A stretch of DNA of 64,000 nucleotides from Sepioteuthis lessoniana (GCA_963585895.1 OY757924.1:57308242-57372241); one strand, 5' to 3'; shown: positions 45,507 through 55,852, counted from the stretch's first letter. Numbers and translations: made by a program. Notes: generated by a model not told the origin, from the letters alone.

Positions 45507-45869
45507 ATGAATTGAATTACCATGACCAGAAAATCCGGCGAACACCTACGCACAACATATGGAAAATCCGGACAGCTGTTGGGATGACCTTGTCCTCTGT
45601 AAAGAGTATGGATGTAACTTGCAAGACACATTTAGGTCAATTGGCTGCGCAATTACCATGACTAGTTAATTTGGCGTCACTTGTGTGCGATGTGAACTGG
45701 TGGCTCAGTTGTAGAGTTTTGGCACTGCAATCTGTGGTTGCTGGGTCGATCTCCAGTGGTGGAAATCACAGTATACACTGCTGATGAGACCTAATAAGGT
45801 CAAAGCAGCTGTCCAGTGTTTTCGTTTGTTGTGTTTGCCAGATTTTCTGGTCATGATAATTCAATTCAT
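45507..45869 (+). mobile_element. Long-TIR repeat enclosing a tRNA-like SINE body
   Basis: The left edge reads ATGAATTGAATTACCATGAC then CAGAAAATCCGGCGAACAC. The right edge is its inverse (GTGTTTGCCAGATTTTCTGG then TCATGATAATTCAATTCAT). Inverted similarity extends inward through CAGCTGTCC and AAGGTCA. Inside, at 45698-45800, lies a tRNA-like head (GGTGGCTCAGTTGTAGAG; GCTGGGTCGATCTCCAG), then CACTGCTGATGAGACCTAAT. It looks like a SINE whose 3' end is paired with an inverted second 3' end. Confidence 0.7.
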
Positions 45870-45947
45870 GATAAAATATAGAGATTAGATAAATCTGGTA
45901 ATACTTACTTATAGATGATGCATATCACCCAAAAGTCCAGAAGGAGT

Positions 45948-46172
45948 TCTCGTGGTGTAATGAATAAGGTGCTAGATTGTAGCCCACGGTAAGCAAGTTC
46001 AAACTCCAGTTTTACTATTACATTCAATTTTGGACTAATACCCTTGAGAAATATATGAACCCGACTTATTCCCCCAGCTATAGGTTAAATAGTATACCTG
46101 CTGTTCAAGGATGGCTTTGGTATTAAATAACCCATAAAAGTTCATATGCTATTGAAACAAAGAAACCAAACC
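45948..46172 (+). mobile_element. SINE B, full length, intronic
   Basis: Head GGAGTTCTCGTGGTGTAATG, B-box CAAGTTCAAACTCCAGT, tail GGTATTAAATAACCCATAAA. Confidence 0.85.
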
Positions 46173-46639
46173 AGAAGTAAAACCTTAACAGTTAATTTAT
46201 TTCTAGTGGAACATTATATATATATGTCACTAATTCAATTTCCTATGCTGATAACTATTACAATAAGTGCACCTTCATACCCTTGCTAATAGTCAAATCA
46301 TGCTAAAAGTGCTGGTTCTTGCCAGATTACCAAAGTTAAGCAACACTGAACCAGTTCAGCACATTCATGAGAGTTCACTTAGTAGCATCAAGTACTATAA
46401 TAAAATTGAAGTATGTGCCTAAGCAAAGCTTAAACATGAAAAAAAGAAAAGAAAGGACCCTCACACAATTTCTACAAACTCCTTTGTTGTCGCCAACCCT
46501 GCACTCAAGTTCACAGTGGTTAGTGTAGTGGTTAATGTTTCTGTTTATTAAACTGTTCCTACAAATTAATAAACAATCTGTCATTAAAGAAACATTAACA
46601 GATTCTTTAAAGCATGTGAGAAATCAATTAAGTTATTGC

Positions 46640-46945
46640 CATAAGAAGTTAACTTGACTACCAGAGTTCAAATCTTGAACTAGGCTACTTGCATTTCACA
46701 TTGTGCTAATAATCCAGGTAAAGGGATGACTCAAAATATTCTCCTTTCAGCTTTGGGTAAATAGTAGGGTAGACTAAGCTCTTTAACATTGGTGTGGTAA
46801 CTGGCCTAAAAGAAGGAAAACTCTGAATTCAAATCAGTTGTAGATGTGGATCATGCTCAACATGAGAAGTTCCGCCTCATGACAAAACCAGGTTATGGAA
46901 CCAATAAGGGAATAATTTTGAGAAGGCTCATTAATTCAAAGAACT
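46640..46945 (+). mobile_element. SINE C variant, intronic
   Basis: Contains CCAGAGTTCAAATCTTGAAC, CACATTGTGCTAATAATCC, GAAAACTCTGAATTCAAATC and the alternative 3' end AAACCAGGTTATGG. The head before 46640 is lost. Confidence 0.7.
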
Positions 46946-46969
46946 CTTCAAATTCTTGGGGGGGGTGCT

Positions 46970-47275
46970 TTGTTCATTTTTTTATCCGTACATTCTATGG
47001 TCATCTTATACCCTTCTGTGAGGAAAGACAATTATTTCTCTCTTCAAATCTGAGAACTCCATGTATACAAGCCCTGGCAGCAGGTATCAGAATAAACTGA
47101 CTGTATCTCCTGGGTGTTCTGGGTATGATACTAAACTGCATCTGATGGTGAGGCTCTAGTTCTTCAGATCTGGGGAGTGTGTAGTTCCCCTTTATTGACA
47201 ATACTCCTAGGTCTACTTTGAACTGGAGCAGTTATACCTGTTAGTACCATGGATCTGTTTAAAAATCATTCTTAT
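46970..47275 (+). repeat. Repeat D, diverged subtype, intronic
   Basis: CAGGTATCAGAATAAACTGA, GGTATGATACTAAACTGCATC, GGTGAGGCTCTAGTTCTTCAG and CAATACTCCTAGGTCTACTT follow D order. Confidence 0.65.
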
Positions 47276-47439
47276 GCTTCTCCATGAAGAAAGGCTCTTG
47301 TTCATCTCTACATCTAATTCACAACGTGTAGTGTTCCCATAATCAAATCAGGAACAGTGGAAGAAATAAACAAAGTTGAACTTCAAAGGAACTATTGAAT
47401 ATGATTCATAATAAAAACAATGAATTAAATATTTACAAT

Positions 47440-47494
47440 ATAGGTTAGTTTTCATGGCATATCAACTATTGAAGGTAATTCAATGCCAAGTCCT

Positions 47495-47531
<37 letters not shown>

Positions 47532-47740
47532 CAAATATACATGATTTAGAAACACATTTTGTAAATAACATTTTTAAACAAGCCTGAGCTCATTTTTTTG
47601 CACACAGTTAAATAGTTTCAAGCAAATATTGCTATTTAACACAAATTATTCAATTCAATACTTCATTCATTTGCACAGTTAAATGGTTCCAAGTATTGCT
47701 ATCTATCACTAACAATTCAAATAGAGATCAGTCACCGAAA
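47440..47740 (-). repeat. Repeat D 3' half, minus, with (TA)n at 47501-47529
   Basis: Minus strand: sub-repeats AGCAATACTTGGAACCATTT, then TTTAAAAATGTTATTTACAA, a TA run, and the tail GACTTGGCATTGAATTACC ... TTGATATGCCATGAAAAC. Confidence 0.8.
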
Positions 47741-48027
47741 TAATCAAAGAGTTCTATTTCTAACAATTCAGTTATTTGACTAAATTTCTGTGATGAAGCT
47801 TGATAATTTTTATCACTTAGAATATTCAGACTATTGGCGTTATCTTTATTATTATACTCACATTTCGAGTTGGTCAATAAAGGGTGACACTTGAAGCTAA
47901 TTCTAGTTTGCATAGCTGTTGAATAATGGTTGGCTAATTTGAATCTATTGTTTTAATAGTGATTGACTAATCAGAGCTGACTTCATTGCTGTATAAAATT
48001 GATATTCTTTTATAAGAGCAATTGGGA

Positions 48028-48562
48028 TTTTTACTCTTCCATATGGCCATCATACTTAGTGGTCAGAAAATCAATAAGCTCAATCCTATGGAGACCTTAC
48101 CCACCATCCCAAGGTAGTACCTACCTCTTCACCTAAAAGAAGGTAAGGGCTGAGTTTACTGCCCAGTACCTGAGGTGCTCCTGAAAGAGAATGCCAATGG
48201 ATATATGAAAATTCTTATGTCCAACTCTTGGAAGGCATGCTTCCTGTGGGGCACCCTACATTAATCTGACCTTGCGTTACATTCCATAGGGAGGTTTAGA
48301 TAAATGTTTGGGGGTTTTCACACTTCCACTTGACATTCATGCCCAGTGGTCAGGAAATCAATCAGTAAAATTCCAGGAAGGCTTTTTCTACCCAACTCCA
48401 AATAGTACCTGCCCCCAACCACCTTGCCTAAAAGGAGTAAGGACTGGTTTGACTGCATGGCACCTGAAGGCAAATTCTGATGGGACATGAGAACTTTTAG
48501 TACCCTCCTCTTGGAAGGCTTGCTTTCTGCAGGTAAACACCTACATTAAACCAACCTAATCT
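48028..48562. repeat. Diverged tandem duplication, period about 270 bp
   Basis: Pairs in the same order about 265-280 bp apart include TAGTGGTCAGAAAATCAATA with CAGTGGTCAGGAAATCAATC, AAGGTAGTACCTACC with AATAGTACCTGCC, CTCTTGGAAGGCATGCTTCC with CTCTTGGAAGGCTTGCTTTC, and CACCCTACATTAATCTGACC with CACCTACATTAAACCAACC. Confidence 0.8.
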
Positions 48563-48671
48563 CATATTTTGGCATTGTGAGGAGTCAGAAAAATATCTTC
48601 ACCTTTAAGGTAAAATGTTTGTATTTACACTATTCCCTGGATTCCCTGCCAACTTATCAACTGTTTTAAGC

Positions 48672-49105
48672 CCAGTCAGCTGGGGCTGTAGAGTACACTG
48701 ATTGCATCTCTGCAGAGGGCTAAGACACCCCTCAATGAGTATCCTGGATATGACCTTAAACCATCTGATAACAAGGTTCCAACCTTGGAGATTCGGGGAA
48801 TGTGGAGTACCACTTCATTGCCATTGCTTTCAGGTACACTCTGGCCTGGAGTGGTAGCACCTGATAGGATCTTATCTATGGGTCAAATAAAATAAACCGT
48901 GTGCAAACAAATGACTAATGTTAAATAGTGACTGTTATATAGCAATACTTGAAATCATTTAACTGTAAGCAAAAAAGAGCTCAGGCTCATTTAAGAATAA
49001 TATCTATAGAATGTATTTACAATCTATATATATATATATATATATAAGCAGAATTTGACATTAAATGACCTACAATAGTTGATATGCCATAAAACTAAAC
49101 TATAC
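48672..49105 (+). repeat. Repeat D, intronic, with (TA)n at about 49027-49046
   Basis: Head CCAGTCAGCTGGGGCTGTAG ... GATCTTATCTATGGGTCAAA, sub-repeats, and tail GACATTAAATGACCTACAATAG ... TATGCCATAAAAC. Confidence 0.88.
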
Positions 49106-49307
49106 TGGTTTAGTAGAGTTCACACTAAGTTGTTTTAATCCACATCCTGGATTTATAAAATCAACATGTTGTCAGCATCCTTCTTCGTTGTGTTAGCAGA
49201 AACTTACAGTAGTGATGGGTCTATATAATATCAAATTTGCAAATGCTGTTCAAATTTTTTGAACTTTTGATAGAAATGCAAAGAAGGAAAAAAAAAAAAC
49301 AACTTAC

Positions 49308-49820
49308 CATGGGTACCATTTGTAGAATTCTCCCATGTTGAATTTGAATCGATTAGAACAGCAGGTAATGGAGTCGTCAAATTTGAATTCATTGAGAGGC
49401 TTCTGGTTCCATTTTCCAATGAAAATGTTATATTGGCATCTGTAGTAGGAGGAAGAAATATAGTTTCAGTCACTGGTTCTCTCAGTTGGCCTGTACCATT
49501 AGACTGAATCCCTTCTGTACTGTTATCAGTTGTTCCCAAAGACTCTTCAGTAGAAGTTGTATTAGATTTCACTTCCTGAGTATCACTTGCATTCACTCCA
49601 GTTGTGTTTTCCATTGTGATGTTATTGGATAATATATTTTTTGGCACAATAGTATCATTTGAACTCGGAATTCCAGGATTACTGGAGGAATTCAACAAAG
49701 TGATATTCAAGTCAGAGCTCAGAGATAGACCTGTGTTATTTATGGAAACTGAAGTATTTTCAGGAAAGGTGGTTACTGCATTCATGCCGGTTGTGCCAGT
49801 GATGTTCAAAGGACTGTAAA
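49308..49820 (-). CDS. Mucin-like, N-glycosylated ectodomain exon
   Basis: 513 bp exon on the minus strand. The acceptor is TCTTTTCTTTCTGTATTTAG and the donor CCATG|GTAAGTTG. It carries 2 bases of an incoming phase 1 codon, 170 full codons and 1 base of an outgoing phase 1 codon. It is thus a symmetric 1-1 exon that can be skipped or duplicated without frame change. The peptide begins YSPLNITGTTGMNAVTTFPE and ends SNSTWENSTNGTH. I count about 18 N-x-S/T sequons, with plentiful Ser/Thr and no Cys, as in extracellular mucin or sialomucin-like stalks. The outgoing G joins CT of the exon at 45281 to give Ala. No orthologue recognised; upstream exons, including a signal peptide, are unproven. Confidence 0.8.
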
Positions 49821-50224
49821 CTAAATACAGAAAGAAAAGAAAAAAAATTTAGTCCTTCAACTGTTATTACTATAGTATATTAACACACATAACATAGCAG
49901 CAGCCTGGAGATACAAAAGAAAGATCAGAAGTCTCTTTTGGTTCTAATTCTTCTAGAGTCAATAGCTGCTGGCCTCGCATACAAGCCATACTAAAGTTAA
50001 CCTTTTTTTCACCCACATGTCTCAGATGCATCTAAAAGGTAAAACTATAATATTGTTTTATTTAATCAATGTTTGTATCGTTATGTATCAATTAGTTTTT
50101 CTCATTACTTCATGCATATTATTGTTCATCACATTATTTTTGGACTCTTTTCACTTAAATTTATGTGTAAACACAAGAAAGAATTCCTGAAATTACCATA
50201 TTTGATAACACATAAGATGTATGG
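49821..50224. other. Upstream intron sequence of the glycoprotein gene, unassigned
   Basis: No exon identified. ATTACCATATTTGATAACAC at about 50195 matches a repeat G-type start. Confidence 0.4.
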
Positions 50225-50658
50225 TTAACAAAAGTATTTGTGTTGTAGAGCCACATACATATACACAATACAAATATAAGCGGAAACATAGTCAACAATA
50301 ATGACGAACTTCAATGAACGAACGAACACACTTCTTTACAAAAATATATCTCACACTTTATTCTCGAAAGGGTGATGTTTCATGTGTGTGAGAGGTGAGT
50401 GGAGACAAGGACAGACTGCAATATTGACCCAGCAGTACTTCTTTCTCGTCTTGACTGGGTTGCTCAACCATGGGTCACTGAGGGCCCAAAGCCCTCTGTC
50501 TGCCACTGGCTCTCAATTCGGCATCTTGTCTCCAACTGACTCAGACCGTCTGTGCGGTTATATTTTTGTTTAACGCCCACCTGCTTCCGCTGTTCCTCTG
50601 CTTATTTACACAGGTGCATCTCTTGATTGACGGCTTGGTCGAGGGTCAATATGTTACA
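50225..50658 (-). mobile_element. Possible solo LTR
   Basis: On the minus strand it starts TGTAACATATTGACCCTCGA. It has a TATA-like AAATATAACC about 105 bp in, and later GAGAATAAAGTGTGAGATAT, as in an LTR with promoter and polyadenylation signal. The segment is more GC-rich than its surroundings. The 3' edge and a target duplication could not be fixed, so the boundary is approximate and the call tentative. No internal region is seen next to it. Confidence 0.3.
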
Positions 50659-51285
50659 TTTGGAGGACTATAACCCTTCCAAACTGTCAATTTTAGGCTT
50701 CAGTAGATGATTCTTCTAATTATAATACCTGCGAATGAAATGTTGTGATATTGGCATAGAACTACCATAACTATTTGTGTATAATGTAATATAATGGCCG
50801 AGGGATTTCGTTTTATATACCTTGCCTTTGGGTTTAGTTAGGCTGAGAACCTTTCGGCTCAGTGCATGGGTTAGTTAGGTGCAAACATGAGCGCAGGTGT
50901 TCACGTATCATTCAGAGATGTCACAATAGAAACCCCAGATAGAAAATGTGACTGCGAGTTGTGAGTGAAGCGTGGGCTGAGATTTGAGAAAAGGCAGTAA
51001 GTCGAGTTTTGCCGTCGGAAGAAGATTGACTTTCGGGGTTCGCCGAACCCAGGCCAGTGGCCTTGCAGCAGGTGCACACATGGTTTGAGGCAGATGGAAA
51101 AGTCAGGTGTATCTCTCTCCTTATGTTGAAAAACCTTTTAACTCAAAGGTGATAAAAAGTTTCGTACCTGAACTAAGAAGTCGTAAAGTTTTTCATGTTT
51201 CGGGATTCCTATGTTATCTATATATGAGTTATGAACATTCTATGCACATTTCACACATATCCGTATCATGGCTATGTTACAATAA
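50659..51285. other. Unassigned, relatively CpG-containing segment
   Basis: Around 51035 lies the palindrome GGGTTCGCCGAACCC. An ACCATAACTATTTGTGTATA start of repeat G lies at 50762, and the rest of G seems to resume near 51286. The ~500 bp between may therefore be an insertion in G. Confidence 0.4.
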
Positions 51286-51450
51286 CACATATCCCTAACT
51301 TTTGTGTATATGCTTAAACTTTTTAAAATTTGTGGTAGGTAAATTTAACCTTAATTTAGTATTTGTTCAACTTTTTATCTGTTCATAGTAACTAAAAAAA
51401 CAAGAATTTATATAGTTTACATTGCCTTAAAAAACAAAATTTACAGTATA
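51286..51450 (+). repeat. Dispersed repeat G, 3' part
   Basis: AAATTTAACCTTAATTTAGT and AAGAATTTATATAGTTTACA match 37.1 kb in order. Confidence 0.6.
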
Positions 51451-51564
51451 TAGAGCAAATACACACGTTCACACAAAAATGCAACAATCTTGCAGTGAAA
51501 ATAAGCTCATATCAGAAACCAAATCATAAATACACACACATTCCAATGGATATTTCTATGTTAA

Positions 51565-51828
51565 AGTAAATTAAAGTTGGCAATCGTAGTCGAGGGCGAC
51601 CAGAAGGCTCCCTTTTCAATAGCTACTACATCAAGGTGTAGGAGAGGGTGCTACTCCTTTCCCTAGATTGCTCCACTTTACCCTTGATACATACCTTATA
51701 TTGCTGAGTGTTAAGCAAGGCAGTATCAAGTACCATTTTTAAAGTCTTTGGTATAGTGTAACCTGGGATTGAACCCAGGTCTTCCAGACCATTGGCGAAC
51801 ACTCTACCCACTAGACCAGTGTGAAACT
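51565..51828 (-). mobile_element. SINE A, full length
   Basis: Minus strand: head CTGGTCTAGTGGGTAGAGTG, B-box GGGTTCAATCCCAGGTTACA, end CTACGATTGCCAACTTTAA. Confidence 0.88.
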
Positions 51829-52919
51829 CATTAGTTTGGACAATAGATATAACTTACTTTGTTATTCCATCCTAAATATGGTGAGACATGTGGCTAGAAA
51901 AAAAAGGTAATTATATAGTTTTTGTACATATGCACTCCTAACTTTCAGACTGAAAAATATAGGAAAATAGTGCATCTTATACATTATTCATGTATTTCCA
52001 GATTTATAATATTTTAAAGTTAAATACACAGCTTTATATGCTGTTAAATAAAGTATTTGTACTCAGAGATCAAGAGGCAACTAATTGATTCAATAAACAA
52101 GCACTGTCAATAATACAATCTTCTAAATGGTTTTTGATTCTTTCAGGAACCTTCAGTTCTCTCAATTTTTTTTTTCTCAAGGCTTTTTGGAACAGCTCCA
52201 AGAATGTTTCCAATATGTATTTGGCCATTGTAAGACACTCGTTATGATCATATTTACTTGTGATTGACAAAGATACAATGAACATCTAACCTATTTTATG
52301 GAGTGTGGATTTCTTTTCATCAATCTTAATTCCTTCTTTATTACAGCAATATTTATGGTGTCTACTCAAAAGACACTATTTCTTTTTGTGTGTCTTTCTT
52401 ATATACACAAAACATTTCATTGGACTATCTTATATGTATAATAGTCCAGGTTAAAAGTGCAGTAAAGTAAGCAAAGTTTTTTGGACATTATTTTTCCAAT
52501 GTAGGTATCATTGGGGAACAGGAAAAATCTTTGTGAATTGGCCAAAGCTTGGCTATCTACCAAAACTTTTCTTTATAGATAGTCAAACATTTTTTTTTTT
52601 AAATGTTTATCTCAACTGGTTTCTGCCTTAGGCCATAATCAAAAAATGTTTGTTTTAAGTATGATAAACTTATGAATGCCAGTGGATTAGCATTAACATA
52701 TAAATGAGTTGAATTTTACCTTTTGAGACTTAAACAATGGATTTTCAGGTATTTAAAAATACTTTCAAGTGAGAAATTTTTTTTTTTTTTTTTTTTTTCA
52801 AATATTGCATTTCATAAAATCAGTCTATAACAGTTAAGATTTTTAATATTTTTGATAGAATAATTTAATTTTTCCTCAGTTTTTGATGGTTAGAATAGTT
52901 TTCTTTTTTAGGTGGCTTT

Positions 52920-52946
<27 letters not shown>
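51829..52946. other. Unassigned; 71-codon frame (minus) at 52070-52285
   Basis: The minus frame reads MAKYILETFLELFQKALRKK and onwards to a stop, with a charged helical look. It is preceded directly by an in-frame stop and has no known family. It could be a small exon or transposon debris. Poly(T) at about 52779-52798. Confidence 0.35.
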
Positions 52947-52950
<4 letters not shown>

Positions 52951-53134
52951 GCTGAAAATTTCATGTCATATTTGCTGTTGATGACATTTTTGATCAATGG
53001 GATCCAAGCCCTGAAACACCAATGGAAGAAGTGTGGAGACTACAAGGGGACTGCTGAAAAATAAACCTAATTTAGTCATATTCTGTGAGAATATATTGGT
53101 CAGCCTATGAACTTTTCAGCTGACCCTCATATAT
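52947..53134 (+). mobile_element. Mariner-derived MITE
   Basis: Left end GGGCTGAAAATTTCATG, right end ATGAACTTTTCAGCTGACCC then TCATATA. Inside, the plus frame reads LINGIQALKHQWKKCGDYKG, then TAEK and a stop, a mariner C-terminus. About 185 bp. Confidence 0.82.
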
Positions 53135-53589
53135 ATGCAGCAGACCTATTTATCCATACAGAAGCAAAATATATGTATCTTTAGAAAATATTAATTTAAA
53201 AAAAAAAAATTCTCCCACTTCCTCCTTCAAATTTATTGTCCATTAACTGATATTAAATCTTAGCACTTTAATTAATTACTCTTCATATTCCTTTTATCAT
53301 TACTTTGCTGGATTTCATTTTTACACGTGGTGCAATAGAAGTATCTCTTAGATTTTAGACTGCCACCTGGGTGATACAAATAAACTAAGGCAAGTGGCAA
53401 TGGTAGCTTAATTTTTTTTTTTTTTTTTTTTTTTAAATGCATGTGTATAAAAAAAAATATATATGATTAGTTATGATCATGGATTGGACCAGTCAGGGTT
53501 TTTTTGTTTTTTTTTGGGGGGGGGGTTAAGATTAAACAAAAAGACCCAGACTCATGTCTGGCAGAATTTTTTGCCACTTTTTGATGTAT
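53135..53589. other. Unassigned; poly(T) at about 53411-53434
   Basis: No gene recognised. Confidence 0.4.
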
Positions 53590-53836
53590 GAAAAGTAAGT
53601 TAGCGACCTTAGTTAAGGGTGACCCGAAGGCTCCCTTTTCAATAGCTACTACACCGTGGTGTAGGGGAGGATGCTACTCCACTCCCTGGATTGCTCCACT
53701 TGATCCTTACCTTATAATGCTGAGCGTTAAACAAGGAGGCATCAAATACCATTTTTTTCAGTCTTTGGTATGACTCAACCAGGAGATTGAACCCTGGTCT
53801 GCTGGACCATTGCAACTCATTAGGCCAATGGCCTGG
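53590..53836 (-). mobile_element. SINE A
   Basis: Minus strand: head CCATTGGCCTAATGAGTTGC, end AACTAAGGTCGCTAACTTAC. The body carries small deletions. Confidence 0.85.
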
Positions 53837-54018
53837 TATAGCATCTAATAATTCTTCCAAGTGGCTTCTTTTTTATCATCAATGAACCTGTAGTTCTGAA
53901 ATTTTCAAACTATAGTATTATCTATTTTCTATCCAGAACAGCCTTGTTCTGACATAACATGAAATGAACACAAAAAGCTTTTTGTTTAGCAATTTTAGTC
54001 TTTAAAAAATGTCTTAAC

Positions 54019-54069
54019 AACAAACGCACTTTGAGCACTGGTCCAAGCCATGATCATAACTGAATGGAT
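54019..54069 (-). CDS. Possible small Cys-rich exon (speculative)
   Basis: On the minus strand, TTTGTTTGTTTTTTTCAG precedes 54069. In phase 1 the segment reads PFSYDHGLDQCSKCVC and is followed by GTTAAG, a weak donor with T at +3. Incoming and outgoing phases would both be 1, as for the glycoprotein exon at 49.8 kb. Without that splice the frame stops at once. It may be chance. Confidence 0.2.
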
Positions 54070-54376
54070 CTGAAAAAAACAAACAAACTGGTAAGGCATT
54101 AATTAGATGGAGCTACTATTACCATTTGCCTAAATTCACTTGCATCACACAGGTGACAGTTTGAAATGTGGAAGGTCTTTCAGCTGTACTCTGTACTTCT
54201 ACCTATTAGATTCTTTATAAGAGTCTAGTTATACTTTTTTTGGTAATGTAAGTAACTTTTTGAAATATCAACAAAACTGATTTACAGTACTTTCTGTATG
54301 AATCAACAGACAATTTTCAGACCTCTGTAATTTTTGTTTTTTGGATAAATCATTATCATTTCCAAGAGTTTTTCAG

Positions 54377-54473
54377 ATGATCAATATTCTTGTATTTGTT
54401 ATTACTATATTGTACAACTTTCTTCAAGTGTATGATCCCCAGGAATGTCAGTTTCCTGAAAGTGGCAAACAAC
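54377..54473 (+). CDS. Possible signal-peptide exon of an unknown secreted or membrane protein
   Basis: Plus strand: CCAAGAGTTTTTCAG acceptor, then ATG at 54377. The peptide is MINILVFVITILYNFLQV followed by YDPQECQFPESGKQ. The donor is CAAC|GTAAGC and the outgoing phase is 1. A hydrophobic N-terminus between good splice sites is what a first coding exon with an upstream 5' UTR intron would show. No downstream exon was found in the window, and the host gene at 45-50 kb runs the other way, so it would be a separate gene. It could be chance. Confidence 0.33.
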
Positions 54474-54746
54474 GTAAGCAATGAAAAAAAATAATGAAAT
54501 CAATGTATCAAATAACTTTTAGGACAACAAGGATGTGGGATTTTTGTGGATTTTTTTTTTAACATTATAAATGCAAATATCTATTAAAAAAAACAAAAAA
54601 ACTCAGTGTTAAAGGACTCTTTATTCACTATTTGCTGGGTATGGTTGCTAAGGAAGGTATGATTGGGTAGCCACCCAGAAGACAGCTGGTCCTCTCCATA
54701 GAGTCCTTGGAATAAAAAAGCAACATTTTATTCTTTATAACTTTTT

Positions 54747-54988
54747 GTCCGGTTTCTTAGTTTAATGGCATATCAACCTCTGTGGGTTATTTAATGCCAA
54801 AGCAATTCTTGAAGAAGAACAGGAGTGTTACTATTTAACCCATAGCTAGAGGAATAAAGAGGTTCATGCCTTTCCCAAAGGCATGAACCAAAGTTTAAGT
54901 CTAAAAGTGAATGTTATAGTGTAGCTGGAGTTCAAACTTGTCTACTGCATTGTCACAATTAATCACAATGCCACAGGTATTCCTCACT
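54747..54988 (-). mobile_element. SINE B, full length
   Basis: Minus strand: head CTGTGGCATTGTGATTAATT, body CTAGCTATGGGTTAAATAGT, tail GGCATTAAATAACCCACAG ... TATGCCATTAAACTAAG. Confidence 0.85.
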
Positions 54989-54994
54989 TCCTTA

Positions 54995-55095
54995 GGTTGT
55001 AATACTAGTGTAATAGTGAGCAAACTCATCTTGCAGACCATTACTAGTAAGTTTGATTCTCACTAGTTACCTACTAAGTTAATTTTAGTAAATGA
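54995..55095 (+). mobile_element. SINE E
   Basis: Head ACTAGTGTAATAGTGAGCAA, B-box AAGTTTGATTCTCACTAG, end AATTTTAGTAAATGA; the middle is shortened. Confidence 0.65.
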
Positions 55096-55852
55096 TTATG
55101 TTGATCATCTGATAAAAATTCAGTTTGAATTCCTGTCCTGGGGGAAAAAATCTCATTTCTCTATTTTTCTGTCAAAATCTAGTGGGTCTTGAATACCAGC
55201 TATACCCTCGCTAGAGAACAGTAAAAGTCCAGTATTCAAGGTGAACAAACCTAAGATTTTCCATCAACTTCAGTCACTGAACCTAAAAATACAAGTTTGA
55301 TAACATAGGATATGCACTAATAAATAATAAAAATATGATTAATACGATATATATACTCACATATCATGTGATTTTCTGATACCTAAATTTTAGCCTAATA
55401 TTAAGGGGAGATACAAACTGTATAAATAGTCATCCAAGGCTAGGCCTAGGCCAACTGGTATGCCTACAATTTCTCATTGTAAGTGTCAACAAATAGCCTT
55501 GGATAGGGTTAGATGATAGTATAGTATATACAGTATAAGAAGTAAAGTTAATAAAACAAAAGTAAAAATAGTAAGTAAGATTAATATAAAAATAAGATTA
55601 TAAAAATAATTAAAGTTTAAAAACTGATGATAAAAATAGTAAAAATAAGATTGATATAAAAATTCAAAAATGAATAAAGTAAAACTAATGATAAAAATGA
55701 GATTTTATATAATTTTTTTTATTTAATCGAAAAAATAAACTGATTAATAAAACTAATTAAAAAGATGAATAAATACATTAATAAGAGGTGATAAAAAATG
55801 TTAATCTGGTGCTCTTCTATATATATAACCATTTAAAATGTACTTCGTAGCT
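55096..55852. other. Unassigned, A-rich
   Basis: 55540-55700 is a simple-sequence-like run of AAAAATAGTAA/AAAATAAGATT motifs. No gene. Confidence 0.45.

Larger units (their letters stand above)
45282..49307 (-). other. Intron of the glycoprotein gene, about 4.0 kb
   Basis: It runs from donor GTAAGTTG (minus, from 49307) to acceptor TTTTTTCAG (ending 45282). It is packed with repeats: a long-TIR element, B, C and four D copies or parts, and a diverged tandem duplication. Confidence 0.7.

Noticed and set aside
49604-49819. Plus-strand frame over the glycoprotein exon
   Set aside because: It is the shadow of the minus exon, which has splice sites and sequon-rich composition.
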